From Podocnemis expansa (taxonomy: Eukaryota > Chordata > Testudines > Podocnemididae): a DNA stretch of 64,000 nt. The position numbers and the translations under genes are program-made. A model generated the notes under the pieces. That model saw only the letters and a list, made by a program, of their open reading frames with translations. It ran no database searches and was not told the origin of the DNA. Location of the stretch: positions 56,584,445 to 56,648,444 of the forward strand of contig ML681963.1 of NCBI GenBank assembly GCA_007922195.1, read 5' to 3'. Below are positions 23,403-34,964 of this stretch, one piece after another. Positions within the stretch are counted from its first letter, which is position 1, and each line of letters begins with the position of its first letter.

Positions 23403-24198
23403 AGCTGCAAACTTTTTCATAGTTTGGGCCATGTCTTATCTCATGGACCCACATCCTTTCCCACTGGTGTCATATATGCAACCTCCTCCCTACCCATTAA
23501 TGAGCACATAACATCCATGTGATGGCCACAGTTTTACTCATATGGCCAAGAGTAACAATAAAGATACATGTAATGTACATTTAGCTTCTCCTAATGCCAT
23601 TCAGGGGCTGGAAACAAGGAAGAGAGTCAACACCCAGGTGGCTGGTGAACCATAGCTCTAAACACATCTTCATAGCCCTCCCACCCGCACCCCTTTTCTC
23701 TCTCCTCAACATGCAAATACTGGCGTCAGACCACCCACTGCTCTCTACGTATGTAATATTAATGAATGATTCATGCTGTAAACAGCTGGTGCAAGAATAG
23801 ATCCTCCTGGGGCCCTGAAGAGTGGGGTTAGAGCCACTTTCTTCTATTCATGTGTCATTAGCGAGATTGCTTCTCCAGTGCAGCGTGAGGTGCATTGATG
23901 CCAACAATGGTGCTGCAGTCCTGGGGCCGATATGAAATTCAAATCAGCCTTCACACCCCATAAATCAACCCTGTTGCTAATGGGGAATGGAGTCTCGCTG
24001 CCTCTCCAGCCTATCAGCTTTTGTTTGCTTTGCCTTTGAACAGCACAACATGCAGTTTGAGGGCAGGACCTCTGTGCATGTGTGTGTGTTCCTTTTGCAT
24101 TCCCAGTCCCCGCCAGGGTCAGAAAATGTAATTCAAACTAGGAGACGATCTACAGGGAGAATGGCACCTGGGCCTGTGCCCCAGCTCTGCAAGACTTA

Positions 24199-24603
24199 GG
24201 GTATGGCCACACAGGCTTCTTATTTCGAAACAACAGAGGTTGTTTCGAAATAAGAAGCAGCATGTCCACACAATGCACCATTATTTCAAAACCATTAAAC
24301 CTTGCATCTAATCGAAATAGCCGTTGTTTCAAAACGGTTGTTTTGAAACAACGGCGTTTGGACACCTTGTTTCGAAACAACACCATTGTTTCAAAACAAC
24401 TGTTTTGAAACAACATGTCCGAATGGCCTTGTTTTGAAATAACCATTTCGAAACAATGGCTATTTCGAAAGCAGGCTTTCCCTTAATTCGAATTAACAAA
24501 CTGTTAATTCAAATGAAGTTATTTTGAAATAAGGACTTTATTTCAAAATAACTCATTTCGAAATGGGTTATTTCAAAATAATGATGTATGCATGGGCATA
24601 GCC
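24199..24603. mobile_element. Harbinger-like MITE rich in TTCGAAATAA, 405 bp
   Basis: Ends GGGTATGGCCACACAGG and (inverted) GGCTATGCCCATGCATAC, flanked by TTA at 24196-24198 and 24604-24606, the classic 3-bp target of Harbinger elements. The interior is a chain of TTTCGAAA/TTTTGAAA/TTATTTC words that can fold on itself at many registers. A related inverted copy is at 43629-44041. Confidence 0.85.
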
Positions 24604-24825
24604 TTAGAGTCTCTGGAAACACACATGCCATAGAAACCAGACTGATTTGAGCTCTTTGTCCATGTGTGCTCACAGAAGCTGACAGTGAACCTCCAGAGAA
24701 GAGGTTAATAATTGCACTCCTGTCCTCTCTGTCTAAATATTGAGCTTTTAGATGGTTGGACACCCCATAAGTATATGCTGAGAAGATAAAATTCCTACCT
24801 GGGTAATGTGCAATGTAAATATAGA

Positions 24826-25218
24826 ATCACAGAATCATAGAAACTGGAAGGCAGAGCTATCTCTGGGGGAAAAGGGGGGCTAGAGGGGCAACTGCCCTGG
24901 ACCCCATGGTTCCGCTGGTCCCCCACTGCCACACTGTCCCCTGCCCATCTCCTGTTGCCTTCAGCAGGAAGCCAAAGGCATCAGAGTAGGAGGGTGAAAC
25001 TCAGCCTCTAGGTCAGCCTTCCCCACCCCAAGGGTGGAACAGCCAGCCCAGGGGCAGGGCAGACTGGCCCAGAGGTGAGACCCTGTTCTCCCACCCAACC
25101 CCCCCTGACTGGCTTCAGGCTCTGCCCCCCAGTAGGGCTGGCCCTGCTGAAAGGGAACAGGACAGGTCGTTGAGTCCACTCCCCTGCATTCATGGCAGGA
25201 CCAAGCACCCAACATGAC
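24826..25218 (-). mobile_element. CR1 3' tail split by a hAT-like element
   Basis: ATAGAATCACAGAATCATAG and AAACTGGAAGG at the left and TCGTTGAGTCCACTCCCCTG with CATGGCAGGACCAAGCACC at the right make one inverse CR1 3' end, broken at 24851/25147. Confidence 0.75.
24852..25146 (+). mobile_element. hAT-like element inside CR1 tail, 295 bp
   Basis: Ends CAGAGCTATCTCTGGGG and GTAGGGCTGGCCCTG. Flanks are CTGGAAGG (24844-24851) and CTGAAAGG (25147-25154), an 8-bp duplication with one mismatch. GC-rich interior, no transposase. Confidence 0.75.
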
Positions 25219-25489
25219 ACAATCACTGTCAGAGTGGTCTTGTGTTAGCTCTTTGCATAGGGGATGATTTCAACCAGCAGGACTGTGCATCCACAACAGC
25301 CTGGATCCATGTCCAGAGAGAAAATTTTACCCTTCTGTGGTTCTGCAGTGGTATGTAGAGCTCAACTGAGATCCCACTGGATGTAAGTATTCTGCTCTGG
25401 TGTGCCCCAGTTGTCTGACTGAGGTTCCATCTTCCATCCTGAGATAGCTTCATCATGAGACCAATGAACCAATGAAAGAATAATCCATT

Positions 25490-26200
25490 GCACTTATATG
25501 AAATGGGCAATGACTGCCTAGGAAGGAGTACTGTGGAAAGAGATCTGGGTGTCAAAGTGGACCACAAGCTAAATATGAGTCAACAGTGTAACACTGTTGC
25601 AAACAAACACCATTCTGGGATGTATTAATAGGTGTACTGTAAGCAAGACACAAGAAGAAGTAATTCTTCTGCTCTGCTTGGCCTCAACTGGAATATTGTG
25701 TCCAGTTCTGGGCGCCTCATTTCAGGAAAGATGTGGACAAACTGGAGGAAGTCCAGAGAAGAGCAACACGAATGATTAGAGGCCTGGAATACTTGACTTC
25801 TGAGGGAAGATTGAAAGAGCTGGGTTTGTTTAGTCTGGAAAGAAGGAGCCTGAAAGGGAGCTTGATAGTTTTCAAGTACATATGTGGTTGTCAAGAGGAG
25901 GAGGGAGAAAAATTGTTCTTCTTAATTGCCACTGATAGGACAAGAAGCAATGGGCTTAAATTACAGCAAGGGAGGTTTAGGTTGGACATTAGGAAAAAAT
26001 TGCTAACTGTTGGGGTGATTAACCACTGGAATAAGTTGCCGGGGGGGGGGTTGTGGAATCTCCATCATTGGAAGTCTTTAAGAGGAGGTTAGACAAGCAC
26101 CTGTCAGGGATGGTTTAAGAGGGTACTTGGTCCCACCATGAGTGTGAGGACTGGACTCGATGATCTCTCATGGTCCCTTCCAGTTTCTATGATTCTATGA
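25490..26200 (+). mobile_element. CR1 3' end, 0.7 kb
   Basis: From ATGAAATGGGCAATGACTGC to TCTATGATTCTATGA. The frame at 25733-26092 reads KLEEVQRRATRMIRGLEYL and then RRSLKGSLIVFKYICG, the C-terminal CR1 ORF2 domain, with a G-run at 26041-26050 causing a break. Confidence 0.9.
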
Positions 26201-26844
26201 GACATTCCTATTCTTACTGAATCTTGGGGCCTGTAAAAGCCTATTTGTGTGCACCATGTACTGAGCTGGGAAGAGATCTGAAAAAGGGAGAAACATTCAA
26301 CAGTAATTTATTATTAAAGGAAGATGTTGGTCTTACTTTGCGGGGTGCTGGAAGTTGTCTTGGCATTGAATGATGGGCCTTGTCTGGCCTCCAAGTTCCT
26401 GACTGGCTTTCACAAGGTGAAAGACAATTTCTGCAAGAAGTGAAAAGGGTAAAATTTTACCTAGCATTGAATTCATAACACTGTGGCTGGAGAAGCCCAG
26501 ATTTCACAGGTTGCTGCATCCAGGACAGGCTGTGCTAAATGCATTGAGGCTCTCGCTGAGCTGTGAAAAACAGGCCCAGACTTCCCAGGGCTCTTTTCAG
26601 AGATGAAAGAGAAGTTTGATGTTAGGAATAGATGAATAAGTGAAAACCAGGCTAGCAGTGGTGTCCACAGAATCCAACTATCCCCTACATCAGTGGGTGT
26701 TTGGGGAGAAAACATTGGTGTGGACATATGGCAGTGGCCGCCACTGTAAGGAAAATCATGCCACTGCAACTTGCTTGGCTAAACCAGGCCTTGTGTGATC
26801 AAGGGGAGGAATGACTGAGAGAAGTTAAAGTAGTGACAGTCATC
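26201..26844. other. Intergenic DNA, no gene seen
   Basis: No repeat or exon recognised. Confidence 0.5.
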
Positions 26845-27270
26845 GGCTAAGTCTACACCTTGAAGGTTAGTTAGAATTAACTGAATTTGAACTACTTAAT
26901 TTGAACTAATAATTATTAGTTCAAATTAAGTTAATTCAAATTAACACAGCCACACTAGAAACCCTAATTCAAACTAGCATGTCCATGCACAGGACGTGCT
27001 AGTTCAAATCAGGTAGGGGGCACTATTACATAGGGAAAATCTAGCTATGGTTAATTTGAACCAAGAGTTAGTTTGAATTAACATAGCTATGTTGGGTTAA
27101 TTCGAACTCATGAGTTCGACCTGACCATCAATTCGAACTTAAGGACGGTTTTATAGATTCTAACTAGGCTTTCCTTAGTTTGGACTAATGAAAGGTAGTG
27201 TGGACATGCAGTAATTTAGTTTGAATTAAGCCTCCTTAGTTCAAACTAAGTTGTAAGTGTAGACATACCC
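26845..27270. mobile_element. MITE rich in TTCGAACTAA, 426 bp
   Basis: Ends GGCTAAGTCTACACC and GTGTAGACATACCC. Internal words TTAGTTCAAATTAAG, ACACAGCCACACTAGAAACC and GGGGGCACTATTACATAGGG are shared in order with 42941-43371. Possible 3-bp duplication ATC/ATT. Confidence 0.8.
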
Positions 27271-28490
27271 ATTTAGGTTAGCGAAGGAGTTAATGGAAAG
27301 CTAACTGTAGAGCTAGAAATACTTAATCCTGCTGAACCGCAGGAGGGATCCAGGGAGCAGTTTTCAGAAGTTTATGTCCTAGCTGTTTTGGATGCTCTCT
27401 GCTTCCGGAAGAATCTAGAAGTGTTGGGGTTTTGCCACCCGCTTCAACTGCTTTGTACTAGAAACCTACCTGGGAAAGTCACTAGAACAGGCTTTCTGGC
27501 TGCACTCCCAGTATTTTCTGGTTACAAACAGGTGTTTAATATGCAAGTCGGGCCTCCTGTGAAGTCTGATATTTCAGTTTCTGGCTGAAAATATCAAATG
27601 CAGAGGCTCATGGGGAATTTGTTAAAAGGAAATGTCACCAAACTTCCCAAATGTCACAAGCAGATTTGAAGTCAGGTTGAGTTTCTAGTGAAGGTTCAGT
27701 TCTGTTTTAATTTAATTCAAACTTGCTTGTCCAGCCAAACAAAATTATGCTCTTTGGAGTTTAGTTCTTAATCATTTGCGTCATTAAACATTTTAGGCCC
27801 AAGTCTATCCTCATATGAGCAACTTCACTGCAGTTAATTGTGGACGCAGAGCTATGACAAAAGGGAGAAATCAGCCAATTTGTTTCCTTTTCTCCTTTTT
27901 CATTGACTGTTCCTCCTTTTTTCATTTATCAGTCCCCTTGCAGATGAATCAAGCTTTGGTCACTTTTAATCTGAAGATCTTTCAGTTAATGTTTCAGGGA
28001 GGGAGGCTATCTAACGTTTAAAGCAAAACCCTGGGAGCCTGTAAATACTGCCAGTGTGATGTACCATGTGGCCTGTTCAAGTCACTTAGCTTGAACTTCC
28101 TCGTTTTTAAAACTGGAGTTAGAAGCTTAAAGTAACTTGTGGTATAATATTAACTTCAGTGAATTCACGGTAGGCATGAATTTAGCCCAACAATATTAAA
28201 TCACCTTGGAGAGTCTGAAATATAAGGCACTGTACAAGCATTAAAATACTTTTAACTGTTACGCCTGTTTTCAGATATTTGCACTGTTTTTCACCTTATT
28301 ATAACTCTGCTAATGATTTATCCCTTTTAATGTGAGCAAAATAATCACTTCTTACTCTTTTTTATTCTTTGTCCTACCAGTGAAATCTGACTATTTGTAT
28401 TTAAACGTAATAAACTATCTCTTGCTGCAATACATCTCATATGTTCTTCTTAAATGAACTACCCTTACATATTTTTGGCCCTTTGGCTGA
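27271..28490. other. Intergenic DNA, no gene seen
   Basis: Single-copy-looking, AT-rich towards 28.1-28.45 kb. No exon recognised. Confidence 0.5.
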
Positions 28491-28754
28491 GCCTTTGTCT
28501 ATACTCAGGCAGTTTTTTGGTGGCAGTTGACCGGCATTTACGCAAGGCACATAAAATGCCTTGCATAATTGCCAATGATGTCCTAAGCCACCAGGACACG
28601 CTTGTGGAAGCCAACTGCAGCTTTCCCCTACATCTTCTGGAGGATGGGACTTTTGGTGCCAACCTTCAGAGTGCAGCAGCAAGTACTTACTCGCTCCTAA
28701 GCATGCCCAGAACGTCAGTTCTGCGATTTTGCTGCTATCAGTGAAGACATACCC
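28491..28754. mobile_element. MITE, 264 bp
   Basis: GCCTTTGTCTATACTC at the left and AGTGAAGACATACCC at the right are diverged forms of the GGGTATGTCTACACT terminus. The interior reads GGTGGCAGTTGACCGGCATT. The left boundary is uncertain. Confidence 0.55.
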
Positions 28755-28981
28755 TTAGTTATGATTCTGTTCCAGAAAATCAGGCATGTTCTGCTGGGTA
28801 CGTCAGAATTTGGCCAATCCTTCAAGACTGAAGAAGGTTTAAAAGAGAGAAAGAATGGGGTAAAGTGAAATAATGTGATAGTGGAGGATGACTGACAGTC
28901 TCCTGGCCTTTGCCTCCACAGGTATATAATATCACAGCATGAGGAAAATACCCTTCCCCCAATACCGACAAACACCTAGAT

Positions 28982-29259
28982 CAGGGGTCTGCACCCTGTG
29001 GCTCTTTGGCTGCCTTATTCCAGCTCCAGGCCCCCAGTGCCACCAGGGGACCCTGCAGGTAGTAAGCTCCTGGCTCTGCCCCCCACCCCATCACTGGGGC
29101 CCTTCCCAATTCCAGGCCCCCTCCACCAGGAGACCCTACAGCGAGACCCCACTCCCAGCTCCCCCGACCAGGAGTCTACACCTATTGTGGCTTTCAAAGC
29201 ACTTGATTTTTGAAGGAATTTTTTAAAATGGCTCTTATCTTTTGGGTTCCTGGCCCCTG
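28982..29259 (+). mobile_element. hAT-like element, 278 bp
   Basis: CAGGGGTCTGCACCCTGTGG at the left and (inverted) CAGGGGCCAGGAACCCAAAA at the right, with GGCTCTTTGG and AATGGCTCTTATC inside. No clear 8-bp duplication is seen. GC-rich interior. Confidence 0.6.
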
Positions 29260-30137
29260 AGACATCATTAAAATAAATAAATAAATAGCCATTAAAAAAC
29301 AGTTGCTTTCACTGACCATCAGAAGGAATTTCCATAGCTTCCTGTTTGAAGATAGAGAAGTGAGAAGATAGGCAGTTTCTCCGCCTTCCCTTGTCATTCC
29401 TTTGTTTTGCCCTCCTGCCCTCCAGGGCTAATTGACACTGACAGGTAATGAATTTTCCCTTTTGTGAATGAAAACTATTGTCAGATTAATTATTTATGCC
29501 TGGAATGATTGGCAGTTTTAAGGTGGCGAGTTCACGGTCAGTGAAAAATGATTCACTAAACAATAAGCTTAATTTGGTCTCCCTCTTTACTAGCCATATC
29601 CTGCTAACAATTTATGTTGACAATTTTTCATATTATTAATGCAGACATAAGCTTGTGATGCTGGCCCAAACAAGGTCTGCCTGGCCTATCCTGACCTGTG
29701 CTTTTCTAGTAAGGAGAAAACGGTCTCTTCTCTAAAAACTACATCATATACGAGTGGATTTAGCTATTGTACACACCACTCACATGCTAAGTTATGAAGA
29801 AAGAGCCTTGCAAAAACATCAGTTGCGTTCTGTCTTTTTTGACATATTCTCTGCATATTGATCAGAGCTCAGAACATAAAAAGTTTATCTCTGCCAACCT
29901 CTGAAACTCTCTTCTGGGCACAAATTTCAAGGCTGCCATTTTCCAGGTGATTGTAAAGAATAGAAATGAGAAAGATTTATGAGGGTGACCCTTAAAAAAT
30001 AAATTAATATGGAAAAGAGTTGTTTTTGCATTCCCAGAGTACAATGTTTGAAGGCTTTGTGGTTTAAAATGCATGTGCACTGTAAAAACCCCAGTGTGTG
30101 TAAATTGCTGATTTTATGCCCCAAAGAAAATCACTGT
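29260..30137. other. Intergenic DNA with candidate conserved element
   Basis: An AAAT simple repeat lies at 29269-29287. At 29405-29650 the sequence is single-copy with TAATTGACACTGACAGGTAA, several TTAATTA/AATTAATT-type words and no repeat signature, so it is a candidate conserved non-coding element. Confidence 0.35.
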
Positions 30138-32281
30138 GGGTAAAATTTTCAAACGTATGTAAGGGACCTAGCCTAAATCCTATTTTCAATAGTGCCCTAG
30201 GGCAGTGGTTCCCAACCTTTTCTCTGCCAAGGCACACCTTGGTATCTTCAAATTTTTTGAGGCATGTCAAGGCTGTTTCTCCACTTTGGCACTCTGAGTG
30301 CAGAAGGTGGGGGCCTGCAACAGGCCTGAAAAGCCACTGGCCTTAAAGCCTGGTCTTAAAACTCTCCAAGGCCTCCAATTCCTGGCCTTGGAGTGGTATC
30401 GCTGCCACCACCCAAATGCAAAAAAACCTCTTGAGACCCAGGAAGGCACACTTGGGAATTCCTTCCTGTGAGGTACTTAAAATCACTTTTATTCCTCCCT
30501 CAGGAAAGTGACTCAACTCCAGCTGCAATATGAGCTGGAACTGGAACAGAGTCCCCTCTAGTAGCTGGCTGTGCAGTCTGAGGCACATGCACATAAACCT
30601 CTTGCTTTTCAGGACACAGAACCTGAGCTTACTTAAAAAGGTAAAATCTTTAATTAAAAAGAACAGTTAAAAAACACAGAGAGGTGCTTCTCTGGGATTT
30701 AACTTAGGTAGTTACAGGGTAGGGGGAGGGAGTACATGTGCTTAGCACAGAGAAATCCAAAAACAAAGAAAATACCCTGACCGCATCTAAATAAGCATTC
30801 CCTATTCTACTCATGCCTGGTCAGTAATAAACCTAACTTATCTGTGGTAAGGATGTTGCTGGATTCTTCTTCAGGCCCCTCTGGCCTCCTCCTGATCCTT
30901 CCAGGAGCTCTGCTGCATCCAAACAGGAACAGGCCAGGCTGCTGTTCCAATTCAAAAACCTGCACTTCATTCCTATTGGCTGTTTTGGGACTCACTGACC
31001 AGTGTGTTAACCCCTTCCTCCCTAAGGGTTACTACAAGGCACACTGCCATTAAAAACTCATGAATATTCAAATTAACTTAAATTACTTATGAATATTCAT
31101 GAACTATAGCACATTGTTTCAGAAATTGTGCTGTGTGGGGTAGTAGGGGTAGCAGAGCGGGGATGGCAAAACGGAAGGTAAGGAGTTGTGTGCAGTGGCA
31201 GGAGTGAGGGTGGGGAGCACAGCAGGGCAGGGGTGGCAAAAGAGGACAAGGGCAGCCATTGTGGGGAACAGCACAAAGGTGGCAAGAGAGGAGACAGGAA
31301 GGGAGAACAAGACCAGGTTTTTAGGGGGGCAGGGGGAACCTGGGGAGTGGGAAGGTAGGGCAGGGGAGCATGGCACAACACCCACTTCCCCCTTCTCCAC
31401 AGTGGCTCCCTGCCATCCAGGGCAAATCCTCATCCCAGTGCTGCTCCCTCCCACCCCAGTGAGTCCCAACCTTCCCTCCTCCAGCTCCCTGCTGCCTGTG
31501 ATCGACCCTCCCATCACTGCAGGGGCCAGAACTAGGCCTCTAGCCCCCAGCTACAGCCGCCTCCTAGCTACCCCCCCAGCTACGCACTCCCCCAACCAAA
31601 CAACCACCCCACAATCCCAGCTACACACCTTCTGCTACACAACCACTTCTACCCACCTCTGCTACACACACACCCCTACCCCACACAACCCCCAGCAGCC
31701 CTTCCCCTCAAAGCCCTTACCTGGGCTGTTTGCAGGCTGGCTGACACAAGCTGCTCCACGCTGCAAGGGGAGAGTCACACACTCCCAGCCTCCTGCAGCT
31801 CTCTGCTGGCTGGGCCTAAGGTGGAGAGGGGTTTAAGGTGGAGCCACCAGAATGCTGCGTTCCGACTGCTCCTGCTATTTTTAGGGGGACCCCTGGAACT
31901 CAACGTTCAGGTGCCTTCCTCTATTTTTAGGGGCCCTGGAATGCTGCCTGCTTAAAAATAGGGGGTCCCGGAACTGTGTTCTGCTGCCTTCCTCCTTACT
32001 TCATCCCCTGTCTTTTCCCAGCCCTGCACAGCACACATGGCTGGGCTGAGCAGGGAAGGAACTTTAACTCCAGCTCTCAGGGATGCTTGCAGCACACTTT
32101 GGGTGTTGCCACTGCACACCAATGTGCCCCGGCACACTGGTTGGGAACCACTGCCTTAGAGTGCACTTGAGCAACTAAGACCCAAGTCTTTCAATGATAT
32201 TTGGGCTCTTGAGAAGCTAAGTGACATTTGAAAATGGGACTTAGGTTCCTAAGTCACTTATATATTTTGAAAATTTGACCC
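30138..32281. repeat. Foldback repeat split by a 2-kb transposon
   Basis: GGGTAAAATTTTCAAA at 30138-30153 and its inverse TTTGAAAATTTGACCC at the right end bracket a short foldback element whose two parts (30138-30202 and 32154-32281) share the CTAAGTCACTTA / GGGACCTAG style. The middle is occupied by the hAT-like element. Confidence 0.7.
30203..32153 (+). mobile_element. hAT-like element, 1.95 kb
   Basis: Ends CAGTGGTTCCCAACCTTTT and CACTGGTTGGGAACCACTG. Flanks CCCTAGGG (30195-30202) and CCTTAGAG (32154-32161) agree at 6 of 8. AAGGCACACCTTGG and CCCCGGCACACTGG also mirror each other. The interior has a purine-rich block (31136-31370), a C/A-rich block (31560-31700) and an AT-rich block near 31050-31110. 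No transposase is seen; the 216-codon ORF at 31186-31836 is low-complexity. Confidence 0.8.
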
Positions 32282-32419
32282 TGTGCCTACCATCAGGATT
32301 TCACTCGTCACAGAGCAGAGTGTTCCTCTGAGAAATGGCTCAATACCATGGCCTACATTTTCAAATGTGGCCATTAATTTTATGTGAGCAATTTGAGATC
32401 CTTAGGGCCTGACTTTTGT

Positions 32420-32715
32420 TGGAGAGAACAATGGCTTTGCAGTGTAAAGCTCTGGACTGCTCCTTAGAAGTTCTGGATCCATTGTCAACTTAGCTGACAG
32501 CTCCCCACAAGTACCTGTGCATAAACAACTGACTCTCTATGCCTCAGTTGACACAGCTGTAAGTTGTGAGTGGGTGGGATTTTTTGGTCTGTCTTTTCTA
32601 TTTTGATGGTAGTCTCTTTGAAACAGGAACTTTCACTATATATTTGTGAAATACCTAGTACAAGGGGCTCAGATCTCAGCTGGAGCCACTAAAGGTTAAT
32701 GGCATACAAATAGTG
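32420..32715 (+). repeat. tRNA-derived SINE, diverged
   Basis: AACAATGGCTTTGCAGTGTA near the start, ATGCCTCAGTTGACACAGCT in the middle, then the tail TAGTCTCTTTGAAACAGGAA, GAAATACCTAGTACAAGGGG. Same layout as 20752-20995. Confidence 0.65.
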
Positions 32716-33526
32716 ATGATCATCTTGCCCCATGTGCAGTTTCCTGTCGCATAATCTGCTCAAAGTGTCAAAATTCAGATGCAACGTACAGATAGGAGAG
32801 TAGAATTTTCTCCCCTTAATGCAGAAATCTAAGTTCCCCAGTTTAAAACAATAAAGCAGAATAGCAATAATTTCACACTAATAAACATTGGCCTTTTGAA
32901 TCCTTTATACTTTTATCCAGGTAATAAGATTTTTAATTGCCGTTAGACTCACATCAAAGAGGGAAAGATGCAAGCAGAGGTTTTCTAAGACTGGAAGCCG
33001 ACAGGGAATTGCTGAGCCTCCCCTAGACTCAAGGACTCCAGCCCCCTTTCACAGTGAAAAGCATAGCCTCACCCTGAGTGTTATGTTTGCGGACAGTTCC
33101 CTGTGAAGAATCAGGCATTTATTAGCTGCCCTGCACCGAACTTTCTCTAAAGAAGAGTGGCTAGACCCTGCGAGTTCATCTTTCTCATCAACATAGGGCA
33201 AATGTGAGAGTCTTTCCACCGACTTCAGTGGGTTTTGAAATCAGGACCAAACCCTCAGTTCTCAAGGCTTTTCATCAGAGCACAAGCCCTTTTGATAGCT
33301 TGTAGAAGAATTGTAAGGAACATTCAGGGGCTGGATTCAAGCTTTTAGGGCAGACACCCTTCTTCTGATTCTTTTGGCATTCAAAGAATAGTGCACAGTG
33401 CTTAGCAAATACTGAAATAATAGTGCAGCATTGCAAAGCCAGTTGGAAAATGGTAAATATATTCTATGAAAACTTTCCAAAGCGATATAAATTTTTCTTC
33501 TTTTGAGGAAATATTTTGCTGATTTT

Positions 33527-33736
33527 TTTCAATGAAAAACCAAAAATCAAAACTCTCTCTTCTTTTCCTCCTAAATTCCTATAGGAAAAGAGTAAGTTTG
33601 CAAGAGGGAGAACTGAAAATATATAGTTTTTGTAGTTTTTGTTTCTTTAATAGTTTCCTCTCTCTCAAACTCATTCTTTTTTGAAAAATGAGAGGAAAGG
33701 GGAAGAAAAATTTGATTTTTGGTTTTTCATTGAAAA
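33527..33736. repeat. AT-rich foldback repeat
   Basis: 25-bp arms at 33527-33551 and 33711-33735 are exact inverse copies (core AATGAAAAACCAAAAATC). Inner flanks also pair weakly (TCTTTTCCTCC against GAGGAAAGGGGAAGA). Confidence 0.75.
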
Positions 33737-33780
33737 TAATAATAATAATAATAATAATAACAACAATAATAATTATTAAT
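33735..33780. repeat. (AAT)n microsatellite
   Basis: About nine AAT units, then a CAACAATAATAATTATTAAT tail, grown from the edge of the foldback at 33527-33736. Confidence 0.9.
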
Positions 33781-34964
33781 GAAAAGGTGCCAGTGACATT
33801 TTCATTTTCAGGGAAAAAACCATTTTCTGTCAAAACACATTTTTCTAAGAAAAATATTTTGGTCGGTTTAGTGGTGCATCTTCAAACTGCCCACAGGTTG
33901 CTTATTCACCTGAGGAGAAGACCTGGATGACTTCCAGATGAGCACTAAATTGTAACTCTCTTTATCTATAGAGACACTGAGTTTCAGAAGTTGCTAGGCT
34001 AACCCTGCCAGGTCACTTTGTCCAACATTACTCCCAGACAGGCTGTCAGATGTGGGCCGAGTGAAAGCGATACAGACTTCTTAAAAATTTTTATTAGTAA
34101 ACAGCATAGCGAAAATCCTTCAGAGGGGGGCTAACCTAGGAGGAGCAAAGTAGTAGGGATCACAGTCATTTCAAATGCATTTTTAAAAGTCAGTATTCTT
34201 GGGCATGGGGTTCTTTCTTTCCATCTAAGGTGGCCAGTGAGGTGAGTGGAAAACAGAGTCCAAATGCTAAGGTTACACTTTGACAGGTGCTCATGGCAAA
34301 CCTGCGTTCTGCCCTGCATCAGATCCCTGAGAAATATGTTTTCCTTGAGTATCAGTTGGTCTGTATGGGGCTAATACACCCATGGTGGAAACAACACAGT
34401 CACAATGCTAAATTCCTCAAAACAGAATAACTAAGGAGGGCAGGGTAGCACAATACAGTAAGCTGTGACACTCCACCTGGGTAAGAATAGCTCTGTGCTG
34501 ATAATGGCAGACTTTGGTGTGTTGATGCAATTGCATGCACTCTGGTGCTCTCTGGAATCTGTAGTGTCGTGGTAATGCCATTATTAGTCAAAACATTTTT
34601 GTTGGTCCAAAGCAAGCCAAGGAAAACCGAGTTGTCTAAATGCTAACCACTCTTAGTTGCTGTACTTTTGCTCTGAAATGGGTGGGGAAGAAGGGGTCCT
34701 CAAGCTGAAAATGGACTTCTTTTCCAACAACTAGTCAGAGACTCCACCTTGGCTTGGAGTGGCAGGCTGAAGGCATGTGAACTCCCTCTCAAGGATAGTA
34801 TTGCTATGAGAACATGGAAGTGTTTTAAAGGTGGATGAAATGACCCTTGAGAACTCCCCCTCTGCAACGAGCCTGGCTGGCTGGTGTAAAGGGACTGCTG
34901 GTCCTGCTCTATGTGCTAGACTAGGGAGTGGCTGGAGCGAGTGTTGCTGGAGTCAATGCTTGCT

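Larger units (their letters stand above)
21649..24195. other. Intergenic DNA, no gene seen
   Basis: Single-copy-looking, with a SINE remnant, a forkhead-like palindrome and a foldback fragment listed separately. No exon recognised. Confidence 0.55.
32716..34964. other. Intergenic DNA, no gene seen
   Basis: Apart from the foldback and microsatellite at 33.5-33.8 kb, no repeat or exon is recognised. 34.0-34.96 kb looks single-copy. Confidence 0.5.

Noticed and set aside
24199..24603. CRISPR-like or satellite array because of regular short repeats
   Set aside because: Units are variable palindromic words, not direct repeats with spacers, and the block has transposon ends with a TTA duplication.
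31186..31836. 216-codon plus-strand ORF, the longest in the window
   Set aside because: It lies inside the 2-kb hAT-like element, over purine-rich and C/A-rich low-complexity DNA. The translation is Pro/Thr/Ser-rich without a domain, and opposite-strand ORFs overlap it.
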